A DNA stretch of 64,000 nt from Anaeramoeba flamelloides. Lineage: Eukaryota > Metamonada > Anaeramoebidae. Positions 52,931 through 64,000 of this stretch are shown here, piece after piece; within the stretch, counting starts at the first letter, position 1; each line of letters opens with the position of its first letter. The notes under the pieces were generated by a model. It was given only the letters and a program-made list of their open reading frames with translations. It was not told the DNA's origin and searched no databases. Where the stretch lies: NCBI GenBank assembly GCA_027625915.1, contig JANTQA010000057.1:6324001-6388000 (forward strand), given 5' to 3'. Made by a program: the position numbers and the translations under genes.

Positions 52931-54079
52931 AAATAATGTAGATCTAAAAATTGAAAATTTATTTTAAGAAGAATATTGAATTAAAATAATAGATATGTTA
53001 TCTTTATTCAATCAAAATGCTACCCTGGCTAAAAAAGGGTTGATATTCAACTAAATATCAAACAGTAGAATGAAACTATTTTTTATATTCCAAACTAAAT
53101 AAAATTTTCAACCCCAAAAAAAGTCTTTTTTTTTTTTTTTTGAAGACACTGGGACTTTTAAAAATAGTAAGTAATTCTAACAGTAATAAATACAATAACT
53201 TCAAGAATTTTAAGTTATGTTATTTTGATTATATCGTAAATAAACTTTATTTAAAAATGCAAAGGGTTAATTAAAGTATTAATGTTATCTAACTCAAAAT
53301 TTTCACTAATAGAACACTAATAAACTTGTTAAATTTATTTTTTCTTAATTATAACCTTTATTTCAAAAATAGGGACAGATTTTTCATTAGAAAAAAATTT
53401 TGATTAATTGGTTTTTCTTTGAATAATAATGAAAACTAAAGTTCAAAATAAATGTACCAATTTTTTTTTACTTTTTTTTCCCTTTTTTTTATTTTATTTT
53501 TAGACAAAAAAATTATTATTTCTCTTGAATAGAACTGAATAATAAAAATTGTATTTGTTTTATTATAATAGATAACTTCAATTTATAAAAATATTTATTT
53601 ATAAAATGTGTTTTTTAATAAGACAATGATCTTGAAATATAGTTTATTTATTAAAGTTTTTAGAGATAATAACCAAATATAGATTAATAAATAAAAATGT
53701 AGTGTAATCATTTAATTTTATGAAAGACAAATGAAAAAAGAAAGAAAAATAATTATTAAATATTTCCCCTAATTTTGAAATTTGGCTTATAAGTGCAAAA
53801 ATTCTGTCACTCTAGTGTTTTTATTGGGATAAATTAACTTTTAGAAGAAACTAATTATGTTCTATCATGTTCAGGGTACGATATAAAACTCCAATTAATA
53901 ACATATATTTTAAACAAGTCTCGTTAGATTTAATTGAAGAATAACTATGCAAATGTAGAAAATAAATTTAAATAAAAAAAATCAAACTAAACTATTTTTA
54001 ATAAATTTTGGTTCACTTTAAAATGATAATGGGAGTTGTTTTGAGGGTTTATTCCAGTATTCTTTACAAAAAAATATTT

Positions 54080-54560
54080 TCAGATTTTTGGATCAGTATC
54101 ATTTTTTCTAATTTTGCAAATTTTAGTTTTGCTTTTTCAAAATTTTCTTTTTCTTTTGTTTTTCTTTTTTTTTTGATTTCTTTTTCTTTTTCTTTTTTTT
54201 TTCTTTTTCTTTTTTTTTTTTTTTTAAAAAGATCATGTAGAAAAAAAAAAGAGATCTTCGAAAATACAAATAATCACTAAGAAAATTGGGAATGTAATGT
54301 CTTTGAAAATGGATTTAATTATTCATAAAAAATCTTGTTGTTCAACTTTTTTTCAGTAAAACTTCATTAATAAAAAATCAGTAATGCTCATTTCAAAAAT
54401 TGTTACTCACTTTTTTTTAGTTTTTGGTTTTATTTTTATTAATTTTTAATATATCAGGCTTTTATAGATTTAGAATGACTTAAAAGTGAATTACAAATCA
54501 TATTTAGTTATTACTTGTTCTTGAATACTAAAGGATATTTTTTTTTTTTCAATTTATTAT
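54080..54560 (+). repeat. Dispersed repeat R2, copy 3
   Basis: Begins with a TTTTTCTTTTTC pyrimidine tract, then GATCATGTAG, AGAGATCTTCGAAAATAC and CACTTTTTTTTAGTTTTTGG. It forms an inverted pair with copy 2, about 1.1 kb apart. Confidence 0.75.
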
Positions 54561-55122
54561 TTCAGGTGAGTCACAATTTTTGAAAAAGAGTTTATTATTC
54601 AAAAAAGATTGAGTATATTGATTCTTCAAATTAAATATGATGGCATTAATTCAGAATATATGTTACGAATTGGATTTTTTTTTATCTTTCCATACACTGT
54701 AGAAAACATAAATAATTACTTCTAAAAGTCGATTTTACTCAAAAAAACTCTAAGAATAGAGAAATCAATTTCGTCTTGTGTAAAGGAGAAGAATAAAAAG
54801 AACTGTTTAAGCGCAAATTTAAAATTTTATGAGTATTTTACTAAAAAGGAAGGAAGAGCAAGTTTGTTTTGATTTACACTCAAGAAATTTGATCTTTAAT
54901 TAATTTTTAGATTTTTTATTTTGTCAACAAAAATCGAACAAAAATTCAAAAAATAACAAAATTTGAATAAAAAATGTAAAAAAAAAAAATAAATGAATGA
55001 AAATTATGTTTCAGTCTTGTAGTTGACTGCAAAAAAAAAGCAGGGATCCAAAATTGTAATAATTTTTTTGTGTAAAGGTTTATGTTTTTCAAGTTCTTCA
55101 AACAAAACAAAAACAAAAACAG

Positions 55123-55982
55123 TTATTTTTCTTCAGTTTTTTCCTTTGTCTTTTCTTCTGTTTTTCCAGTTTTTTCTTCTTTTTCTTTTTTTGTTTCTTC
55201 TTCTGTTTTTTCTTTTATTGTTTCTTCTGTTTTTTCTTTTTTTGTTTCTTCTTCTGTTTCTTCTTCTGTTTCTTCTTCTGTTTCTTCTTCTGTTTCTTCT
55301 TCTGTTTTTTCTTTTGGCTTTTCTTCTTCTTTTTTCTTTTTTTCTTCTTCTTTTTCCTTTTTTTCTTCTTCTTTTTCGTCAGTTTCTTCCTTTGTTTTTT
55401 CTTCTGTTTTTTCCCCTGTTTTTGGGAGATTTTCATTGATTGCAACACACTCTTCAAACACTTTTTTAAATTTGTTTGCTGATTCTTCTTGAAGGAATCT
55501 AATAAAAAGAATTTCATCTTTAGCAGTACCATCAGAATAGTCAATTACATTGTAGATCCATGACTTTGTGTTTCCTTCGTTTTGTTTGAATTTTACATAA
55601 GTGGCAGCTATTGAGTTGGAAAAGGTTGTTTTTTAAAAAAGTAAAGACAATTCATTTTCAGAGAAAAAAGGATTCTTGGAAAATTCAAAAAAAAAAATTG
55701 ACAAGCCAAAAGAGTAATCAAATATTTACGATAGTGGTTCGCACAAACTTTAAAAGTTTGTTCTCTTCTCATTAAAACACGGCACCTTTTGGATGTTTTG
55801 TGTTGGAAGATTTGGATATCCCCAACACCACGCTCCTTCCATTTGTTTTCCTTTTTTTCAAAACGATAAAGCTTGGCTCTGGTTTTGAATTTGGATTCTT
55901 CTTCTTGTTCGTATTCTTTAGATTCTTTAATGTTTATGCTTAACAATTGTTTTTCTCCTTCGTGACTTTTTTGCATCGACAT
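55123..55982 (-). CDS. RANBP1: RanBP1 (Ran-binding protein 1), two exons
   Basis: RanBP1 binds Ran-GTP and helps its hydrolysis at the cytoplasmic side of nuclear pores. Exon 1 is 55982-55730 and exon 2 is 55607-55123; donor GTAAAT, acceptor CAATAG, phase 1, 245 residues. The RanBD1 domain spans about 28-135: FKTRAKLYRFEKKENKWKER, GVGDIQIF, RVLMRREQTFKVCANHY in exon 1 and TKSWIYNVIDYSDGTAKDEI, LFIRFLQEESANKFKKVFEE in exon 2. The junction HY-PATYVKFKQNEG is in family order, with about two residues fewer than in animals. After the domain is a 100-residue Glu/Lys/Thr tail with a KTEEETEEET repeat; acidic tails are usual in RanBP1. Start from the first in-frame Met. Confidence 0.94.
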
Positions 55983-57049
55983 TGCTTTTGGCTTTGGTTT
56001 GAAAAAGTGATAGAATAGAGTGAGAGTATTGAAAAAAAATGTAAAATATTAATATTTGTTCTCTTTTGTGGGAGAAAGATTCTCCAAAACACACCTTTAT
56101 GAAGACACAGCCTGTGTTGTTAAATCTACCAACGAGCATTTGATTTTTTTTATACATTAAATTTTAGATCAAGGTATTCATTTCTCATGTATATTAATGT
56201 TTGGAGCCTTGCGTAATAGGTCGGCTTTTTAAAATTATTTGAGTTTTTAATTTTTTGTGGTGACTTTTTTTTAAGTTTTTTTTTTTTTTTACTATTTTTT
56301 TTTAATGAAAAAATAAATTCATGTGAACAAGAGATAAAAAAAGCGATCCAGTTGCTGAGAATTTAATTTTTATTTTTTGTTTTTTAAAAAATGAATAGAA
56401 ACTTTTTAATTCAATATTGGTCAACGAATAATATATGAGTTGAAATTTTGATTTCATTTTTGATTTTTCATTTTCCCTTTTTGTTTTACAAAAAAGGATT
56501 TACAAAGAAATAAATTGAAATATTGATCCAGCCATTTATTTGAATGTTACTTTTTTATTTTCTATCTGGTGATGAACTTTGTATCCGAATAAAAACGAAT
56601 TTTGGAGAATTGAAGAAAAAAGAGAATCGGTAAGACTATTTTCCCTTTTAAATTAATAACAGTTAGAAGACAGAAAATTTTTAATTTAAGGGATGGTATT
56701 AATACTAAGATCATTGGGCCTTTAGTTCTTTTTGAACCAGATTTAGTTTAATATAAAGTAGTGAAAAAACTACTGAACATTGGAAAAATGCTTGTTAAGA
56801 TTTTTAATTACTGATAAATTGCAATTTATGTTTGGAAATGTTTACTTGATTTTCCTTTTTGAAATTATTATACTCAAGCTTTGAATAAAACATTTTATTG
56901 AAGTTTAAATGTTTAGAAACTCTGTAAAATTATCTGTTCTTCAAAATATTCTTTGACCAGGAATGTTTGATAAGAAACAGCTCAAAAAATTATAAAAATA
57001 GAAATTGAACTAAAAATTATTTGAAATTTTTTCGAATTTATCAGTATGA

Positions 57050-57600
57050 ATTTTATGGAAAATTGTTGTGTAATTTCTTTTATTTAAAATCAAATTATTT
57101 TTTTTTAAGAATCAAACTTTGAAAATTATAACATAATACTCATTAGAATGATAATAAATGAAATTACCGTTGTTCAAAACACCATTCAATCAATTAAAAA
57201 ACAAGAATAATCAAAATTATCATTTTCCAAACTCAAGCAAACCTCGATAAAACTCTTTTGTTTTTCAAGAAAAGTTGATCATCATTAGACTAACAAACAA
57301 TTACTTAAGTACACTAGAGAAACCGTACTTTAATGAACTCTAGATAGGTTTATTGCTAGGCTCATAAAAAAAAATTTGGTTATTTATAAAACCGATTTGA
57401 TTGAAAATTATAGCAATTAAACAATAATTTTTCTAATAATGACAATTAAAAATCTTATAAGTGATAATTTTCAGTTCCAGTATTTTTTTCCCAATTAGAA
57501 CTTCTTTTTTATAACCTAAAATAAACAAAAATTCAAAATTTTACACACAGTTAAAACATTTCTTAAAATCACGATCATATAATTTTATTTTAATTGGAAA
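57050..57600 (+). repeat. Dispersed repeat R, copy 3
   Basis: GGAAAATTGTTGTGTAATTT, TTTTAAGAATCAAACTTTG, CAATCAATTAAAAAACAAG and GTACTTTAATGAACTCTAG follow the order of 26990-27660. Confidence 0.65.
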
Positions 57601-59143
57601 TAATACCGATTTTTGTCAAGTATGAAAATTATTTTTTCATCTTTAATCTTTTTTGTTTTTATTTCATTTTTTAAATTACGTAATTTGTTTTGGTCGATCT
57701 ATGGTTGTTTCAACCATTGATATTAGGTTAAAGTTGAGAACTACAAAATAGAAGAACTCAAATAAAATTAGTTAATAGCATCTAATCATTTGATGGATCA
57801 ATATTCCTAATAGTATAGAAACAAATTTACAATAGATTTTTTTGTTATTACCTCCAAAAATTTTTAACACACCGATAATTCAACGGCATTGATAATGATT
57901 TGTTTTTTGTTTTATGGGTATTGTAATTTTTAAAAAACTGTTAAAAATTCAATTAAGGGATATTACAAATTTGGTATTTCTTCAAGAATTGATTAAATAC
58001 AATTTTTTTTTTCAAAAATGGGATTTTGCACAACGAGGAAAAAAAAAATTCTGAAAATCAAAGTTAGCCAAAACTACCTATTGTATTTCTGTTATACATC
58101 TTTTATAAATTATTTTTTAAATTTATGATAATTTCATGCATTTAAGAAAAGATAGATATTAAACTCATTATTATTAGAACACCCTCCTTTTCAAAAATTC
58201 ATGACTTTTGAAAAAAAAAACTATTTTTGGGGTATTTTTTCATTGAAAAAAGTTATAATGAATGTACTTTTGATTGAACACTAAGATTGAAAAAAGAAAA
58301 ATAAATGTAAAAAGAATTTGCTAAAAAAAACCAGGGAATATATCTAAAAACTCAATCAAAGAAAAAAATATAATGATAAAAAATATTCCAAAAACAGAAA
58401 AAAATCAGTTTTTCAATTTAATTTAGAAATATTCCTTGATTGAAATATTTTGTGCTCTTTTAAAATTAAAAAATATGATTCGTTTTAGACTATTAAAAAA
58501 ACACTTTAAAAATTATCTCTCTAAAAAGTCAATTTAAAAATTGAAAAGTTTTACAATTAAAAATGAATAAAATATAAGTGAAAAATTTCCTTTTTTTTTT
58601 CAATTCTCATTAATATTTCTTAAATTGTAATCCTTTTTTAAAAATTGTTATATAGAAAAATGTTTATTATGTGAGTGTATTTAAAAAATACAATTATTTA
58701 GAGATTCTTTTGAAAAAGAATTTTCATTGTCTTGGTGTATGTATATTGTTATAAAAATTTTGATTTTTTGAAATAAAACAGAAAAGTAAAACTTATTTTT
58801 TTGAAAAATATTATAATAAAATTCAAAAACAAATAAATAAAAAATTATGATGTTTTATTCGATTTTTCTTTTCTTTTTGTTTTGGACGAGGAAATATAGC
58901 CCTCCTCTTCATTTCTAAAATTTTGATCAAAAAGAATCCTCTGTAATGTATCTTCCATGGGCTGAGTGGATCATCTTCATTTGAGAACTTTTGAACCATT
59001 TAATATTTTTTATCTGATCTTTGGATCAAAAGAGCAGGAGTTCATGTCGGAAAGAAGAACAATTCTCTTTCGGAATGACCTTAATTCTAGTAATGGAACT
59101 CCAAGTATTTGGACTACAAGGATCCTGATCAAAATTTAAACCT

Positions 59144-59159
59144 GGGGGGGGGGGGTTGC

Positions 59160-59202
<43 letters not shown>
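59144..59202. repeat. 12-base G run followed by a (TA)21 microsatellite
   Basis: The G run (59144-59155) and TA tract (59161-59202) lie 20 to 80 bp past the stop codon of the TRIM-like gene. Confidence 0.9.
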
Positions 59203-59206
<4 letters not shown>

Positions 59207-59221
59207 ATACAAATGCTCACT

Positions 59222-60433
59222 TCAAATTATTGTTATTTGGTTTTTTTCCATTCCAGTTTGGCAATATAATTTTGCAAAAAAATTTACTTTTTGGGGTAAA
59301 TTTTCCCATCCTCCAAGCTTTTTTTCATTGATTTTGAAAGTTATTTTTTTAAGATCCATATCAAGAAAAATTGTAAAAATGTCGTTTTCTTTTAAATTTA
59401 TATTTTTTTGGGAGACTTTATTGGTCAATTTCCAGTTTTTATACATGTTTTTTGAGCTTTCCAGATCATTTTGTCCATTCCAAACTGTTTTAAAAAAATA
59501 TGTTCTTTCTAATATCCCATTTTTGATAAAAATTTCTTTATTTTCTGTTTTGATTACTCCTAAATAGATTCGGTTATATTGATATTTTAGATTTGGGAAT
59601 TGGTCTATTTTTATTTTTATTTCGTGTTGTCCATTCGAATAGATATATTTTCCACATATTCTTCCCTCTATTTCTTTAGGATTCCAGGCTGTTTGGTTTT
59701 GGTGTTTTAATTGAATTAGGTATTTTATTTTTGGATAAAATTCATCTTTTTTTTTGTCCTTCTTTTCTTTTTCTTTTTCTTTTTCATGTATTTTTCCTTT
59801 TTTGCCTTTTCTTTTCTCTCTTTCTCTCTTTCCTTTCTTTCCCTTCTCCACACTGTTGCTTTTTGATTTTATTATTTCTTTGCTTCCCTGTATTAATTTG
59901 ATATAATTTGTATCTTTTTTCAATTTTTTGATATTGTTTATTTTTATTTTCTTTTTCGTTATCCTTTTTTGTTTTTTTTCAGAATCTTTCAAAATAGTCT
60001 CAATTTTGGTATCAATTATTATTTCAATTTTTTTAAATAAATGTAGATAATTTATTTTCGAATCTTTAATTTTTTGGATCAATAAATCAGAATCATTTTC
60101 AATTTTTTTACAAATATTTTTAATTTTTTCTTTTAATTTGTTTTGATTTTCAAGTGATTTTTTTTTTGTTTTATTGTTTTGGATTTCGTCGTTTTTGATT
60201 TTATTTAAAATGATTTTTATCTTTTTATAAATTTTATTTGAGAAATCATTTAAACCCAATATTTCATGATTATTTAACTTACAAGTTTCATAACATAAAG
60301 GGCAAATTAATTTAGATTCATCTATGCAATATAAAGATAATTCTTTATTGTGTTTTCTACAGATATTAAAATTAGTTTCTTTTAGGAATAATATACAAAT
60401 AATTTATTTAATAATATAATATATATTAATACA

Positions 60434-60464
<31 letters not shown>

Positions 60465-63146
60465 GTTGATAATTTTGAAAAAGTTTTATAAAAATAATTA
60501 GATTATAATTTTAAAGAAGTTTTTGGAATATAATTTCCTTTTTTTTAATAAAATTCGGTTTGATTTATTTTAAAATTTCCACTTTTTGTTGAAAATAACA
60601 AATATTACTATCAAATCTTTTTAAGAAAAAAAAAAAAAATTATTATCACAGCCATTCCATTTTAATTGTTTAGAAAAAATAAATTATCACAAAAAAAATT
60701 CACAAATATAAAATAAAATAAAAATTGATTTTATAACATTTTTAATATTGACAACCTAATAAAATTTACTCACTCTCATTTGTTGTTCCGTTTTTGTGAA
60801 ATTTTGCGAGGTAATTCAGGAATTATTTGTCAAGTTTTGTGAAATTTATTGTAAAAAATAAAATTTTATCTTTTTTCAAATAAAATATTAAACAATTACA
60901 TTGTTCTGGAAATTTTGGTTTCAAAAATTCGATAATTAATTATTTTGTAAAATAATTGTTTAAAAATATTCATCTTTTTTTGTAACTTGTTGTTGAAAAA
61001 TAGATCTCAGTATAAATGATATTAGTGATCGGAAAAAAAAATAAAGATTTATTTCCAATGGGGCTGACATTATATCACCTGAATAACATATAAATTGTTT
61101 TTTCTTTTCAATTTTACCATTTAGGGGTAAATACTAAAAGTTCACTTTCTTGTTGTTAACTTTTCCTGAATTTATTATATCGAGTAAAATCTTTGATTTC
61201 CTGAAATTCTTTTGAATCCTGGAAAAACCTACTTTAGATTTTTTAAAATTTCAGAAATTATTAAATAAAATTTCAAAAATTTTATAAAAAACTGACTTTA
61301 GCTTTTTTATATTTTTTAAGAATTGAGTTGAAATCTATGATTTTTCTCCATTCTTTTGAATTCTGAAAAACCTAAGTACTTGAAGACACTCGGTGGCACC
61401 CCCCCCCCCCCCCCCCCCCCCCCCCCAAATTCCTTGATTTCAATTAGATGTATCGTTGAAAAAAGTGATAGTGCCATTCTGGTAAATTCTCTCAAGAATC
61501 GGATACAGCTCTAAAAATTCACAAGTATTTTGTACCAATTATTTATTCAATCCGATTTTTATAATACAGTTAGTTCCACTTTTAAGGCACAAAATTTCAA
61601 CAAAATTTAAGGCCTAAAAAAATCTCAAATTTAGGCAGACAATTTGTAATTTTTTTTTTTACAATTTATTTTACTAGAACCTGAATTTTTGTGTATTAAT
61701 TTGAGATTTTTATTGTTCCTTAAATTTCTCTGAATTTTGTGCCTTAAAAATGGAACTAACTGTAGTCTCATGAATTTAAAGTTCTGGAATTTTGGGTATA
61801 TTGTGAATAAACTTGGTTATTAAGGATGAAAGGTCAATAAAAGTCGTAGTTTTGTCTAATTTTTTTTTTTTCAATTTTATTTTTTCATGTTAGTGTTAAG
61901 AAAATATCTATCCAATTAATTATCACTTAAGTCAGTTCTTAATTCTTTTGATACTCAAAACTCAGTCAAATTTAATAATTTCCTTATAAATCAATATCAC
62001 TCTTAGTTACTGCTTTGCAGTTAGTGAGGTTTTACAAAAGAACAAAAAAACTTGAGATCAAAAACACATTTTTCTGTAAAATTAATTTGTTTGAATCTTT
62101 GGATAAAGGATCTTAAGATCCTTAACCAAAATGAAAGGAAGGCATTTGTGGTGTGTCTGAAGATTTTATTTTCAACAAGGTCTTTAATCATAATTAAAAA
62201 AATGCAGGAAAATTCGAGTTTTTTGAGGAATTTTTGGAATTACTTTTCACTCTTTGATTGATCTGTTCTCAAAAGGAAAGTGGTGAGTTAAGACTATTCT
62301 TCAAAATCCATAACGGAGATGAGGCCTTTAAAAGTCTATTCATTTAATCGAAAGGTATTTTAGGTTCGGTTAATTACATTTTTTCAAGCAATTTTCAATT
62401 TCTCTTTTTTCAATTGTACTTTTTCTTTTCTCAATTTTTCAAAAGTAAAATTGAATTGAAAAATTGAAAATATAAAAAAGGAGACCTTGAAAAGATCCTG
62501 AACCCTAAGAACCATGACTTTCAATAAGAAAACTTTTGGATCTAAACCATTGTTTCAGAGATGGGGATTTTTTGCTTCAAAATCAAAGAACAACATATAA
62601 TAAAATAAATACATAATTAGAATTAATTACGAAAGTAAGGCTGTTCTTTTTGAAAGAAGACGAAAAAAAAAAAAAAAAAAGGTTTAATTTAAGAGTGAGA
62701 TAAAGAAAAAAAAAAATTCAACAGTTGCTTAAAAAGGAATTGAATATGATCAAAAAAAAAAATACGACGAAAAAATAAAAAAAGAAATAAAAATTACTTT
62801 TGACTAATTCATTGTAAGGAGCTTTGTACAGATGCTTTTTGTGTTTTTTTAAGGCTTTAATTCTATGTATTTGTTCTTCACATTCAACGCAATAATAGGC
62901 TTCACATTTGATACAATAGAATTGAGATTTTTTTTTATCACAGTTTTCGCATTTGGGAATTCGTTTTTCAACAGGTTGGGTAATTTGCGAAAGCTTGGTG
63001 ATTTTTTTTTCTTTTTTGGAATGTTTCTTGTTCTTCTTCTTTTTCTTGTTCTTGTTCTTCTTCTTTTGTTTATGTTTGTGTTCATTGCAAACTTTTTGTT
63101 TGTGTTTGCTTCTTTTCGATTTTTGATACTTTTTGGAATTTTCCAT
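59222..63146 (-). CDS. TRIM-like protein: two B-boxes, coiled coil, SPRY-like end
   Basis: Exon 1 is 63146-62798 and exon 2 is 60378-59222; donor GTAATT, acceptor CTAAAAG, phase 1, 501 residues. B-box 1 (about 66-105) has C66, C69, C78, C81, C86, C89, H94 and H102. B-box 2 (about 123-154) starts with C123, H126, C134, C142 and C145 and ends in H154. A Lys/Asn-rich coiled coil follows (about 165-290), then a Lys/Glu stretch, then a beta-rich domain (about 320-500) of SPRY/B30.2 character: GVIKTEN, NDIFTIFLDMDLKKITFKIN, KLGGW. No RING finger precedes the B-boxes, so ligase activity is not assured. A scaffold or ubiquitin-related role is an inference. The intron of 2419 bp lies exactly between the two B-boxes and is repeat-rich. 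The stop is TGA. Confidence 0.85.
61180..61385. repeat. Degraded hairpin array (modules A and a second stem)
   Basis: CTGAAATTCTTTTGAATCCTGG, with a repeat of the same stem near 61340-61375, matches module A of the other arrays; the end reads AACCTAAGTACTTG. Arms are eroded, so this is an older copy. Confidence 0.6.
61399..61426. repeat. 28-base C run
   Basis: Twenty-eight uninterrupted C at the edge of the hairpin array, on the + strand; the transcribed strand of the TRIM-like gene has G here. Confidence 0.95.
61565..61764. mobile_element. 200-bp TIR element (MITE)
   Basis: Left end TACAGTTAGTTCCACTTTTA and right end TGGAACTAACTGTA are inverted, then AAGGCACAAAATTTC on both sides. Other copies: 63864 to the window end, and a degenerate one at 11300-11482. 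Confidence 0.85.
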
Positions 63147-63614
63147 TTACTAAGGTGTTTATTTATTCTTCTTCTTGTTTAATGTTTTAAAAAATTTTAA
63201 AATCTAATAAAAATCAAAAAAATGAATTTTTTGGAAGTTTGTATGAAAAAAATAGCACAAAAATTGTAGTCACTTTTTAAACTTTCGAATACTTTGTTTT
63301 TTTCAAATTGTTCCTAATTTTGAAACAAATTACAAGATCAAAATTCAATATTTTTAAATTGAAAAGTTTTTAAAAGTCAAACTTTTAAAAACATGTAATT
63401 TGAACAGTGATCCACTTTTCGGTTTTTCTGAAAAACAGTTTCAGAGCCTTTGAAAGTTAACAAATATTTTTCTTTTCAAAAACTGTCTAAAATTTCAATT
63501 AAGGGACTAGTTAACTAAAAAAAAATCTTCAAGTAAATATAAAGGCAAATTCAAAAAAATTTTACCACATCTTGAAATTGAAAAACAAAGTAAAAATCCA
63601 ATTACTATAGAGTA

Positions 63615-63730
63615 AACTTACTTTTAATACTCTTTTCAGAAATCAATTATTGTTTTTAAAAGTCTTATCCATTTTTCTTATTTTTGAAAAGTTCAAAATT
63701 TAACATATTTCTGAATTATTTAAAAAATTT
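63615..63730 (+). repeat. Dispersed repeat R, partial copy
   Basis: ATCCATTTTTCTTATTTTTG, then CTGAATTATTT, match 27530-27590. Confidence 0.5.
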
Positions 63731-63863
63731 TATTTTCTTTGAAAGAAGAAAGAAATCTTATTGTCTGCGAATATTATCGACAAAAATAAAAATAAAAGAT
63801 AAAATTACTAAGTTCTAATAATCCAGTTTTAAAAATCTATTTAATTTTCATAAAAAAAAAAAA

Positions 63864-64000
63864 TACAGTTAATTCCACTTTTAAGACACAAACTTTCTAA
63901 GATATTTAAAGTTAAATAAAAATCTCAAGTCGAGGAACAGAATTTAAATTCTAATAAAATAATTTGCAAAAATAAAAATTAAAAAACGGCAGGATTATGA
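63864..64000. mobile_element. 200-bp TIR element, left part, cut by the window end
   Basis: TACAGTTAATTCCACTTTTA, then GACACAAACTTTC, equal the left arm of 61565-61764. Confidence 0.75.

Larger units (their letters stand above)
49627..55122. other. Intergenic region between the RING-H2 and RanBP1 genes
   Basis: The genes converge here. The region has a TIR element (49848-50674), the second large hairpin array (51055-52005) and an inverted pair of R2 repeats (52450-52930 and 54080-54560). 52010-52440, 52935-54080 and 54565-55120 have nothing nameable beyond A/T runs and a short TA microsatellite near 52434-52450. Confidence 0.6.
55983..59221. other. Intergenic region between the RanBP1 and TRIM-like genes
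   Basis: A copy of repeat R (57050-57600), a stretch related to the Tc1-like element (about 57610-57880), a 12-base G run (59144-59155) and a (TA)21 tract (59161-59202) lie here. No coding region is supported. Confidence 0.6.
60379..62797 (-). other. 2.4-kb intron of the TRIM-like gene
   Basis: Contents: a TA microsatellite (60440-60465), a degraded hairpin array with a 28-base C run, and a 200-bp TIR element. Stretches 60480-61170 and 61770-62790 have nothing I can name. Confidence 0.8.
63147..64000. other. Intergenic region after the TRIM-like gene
   Basis: Upstream flank of the TRIM-like gene. It has a partial R repeat (about 63615-63730) and the start of a 200-bp TIR element (from 63864) cut by the window end. 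No coding region. Confidence 0.6.

Noticed and set aside
54008-54280. 90-residue ORF in an R2 repeat copy
   Set aside because: Translation of a pyrimidine tract in a dispersed repeat; not conserved in the other copies.

Overview
The window is nuclear DNA from a very AT-rich free-living protist. The genes have GT-AG spliceosomal introns (donors GTAAGT, GTAATA, GTATAT, GTGAGA), the proteins are full of Lys/Glu/Asn low-complexity inserts, and there are long AAT-coded Asn tracts. Intergenic DNA and large introns are packed with short inverted-repeat elements, non-LTR retrotransposon pieces and AT microsatellites. This suggests an amoebozoan or an Anaeramoeba-like metamonad; the exact lineage is an inference I cannot fix from this window.

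Eight host genes are supported, and six of them can be assigned by family: (1) a Rab11-type small GTPase, + strand, 2279-12056, six exons and an 8.6-kb intron; (2) an intronless NT-C2/DIL-domain protein, + strand, 15345-18542; (3) GPN1, the GPN-loop GTPase used in RNA polymerase II assembly, - strand, 20637-26073, with a 3.9-kb intron; (4) ribosomal protein eL15, - strand, 29675-30580, three exons; (5) a huntingtin-like HEAT-repeat giant, - strand, 34684-44116, read as two ORFs that overlap by 17 bp in different frames; (6) a RING-H2 protein, + strand, 48493-49626, two exons; (7) RanBP1, - strand, 55123-55982, two exons; (8) a TRIM-like protein with two B-boxes, a coiled coil and a SPRY-like end, - strand, 59222-63146, two exons and a 2.4-kb intron. 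In every split gene the exon phases join exactly in frame.

The space between and inside genes is mostly repeat-derived. A near full-length LINE (EN-RT-zinc motif) with a 17-bp target duplication sits antisense in the Rab11 intron, and two 3'-end LINE fragments of a related subfamily lie elsewhere. At least six families of short TIR elements can be recognised by matching arms, some nested. The most unusual component is a set of modular hairpin arrays at five places (9249-10160, 21970-22490, 23700-23800, 51055-52005, 61180-61385), all built from the same three stem modules, bounded by an AGTGCCTAGG-type end motif and in one case fused to a 10-bp minisatellite made of that end motif.

The genes are not an operon and no shared pathway is implied. 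They are general eukaryotic cell-biology genes: trafficking (Rab11, DIL), nuclear import and Pol II assembly (RanBP1, GPN1), translation (eL15), ubiquitin-type zinc proteins (RING-H2, TRIM-like) and the huntingtin scaffold. No LTR retrotransposon, viral element, CRISPR array, rRNA gene or convincing intact tRNA gene was seen.
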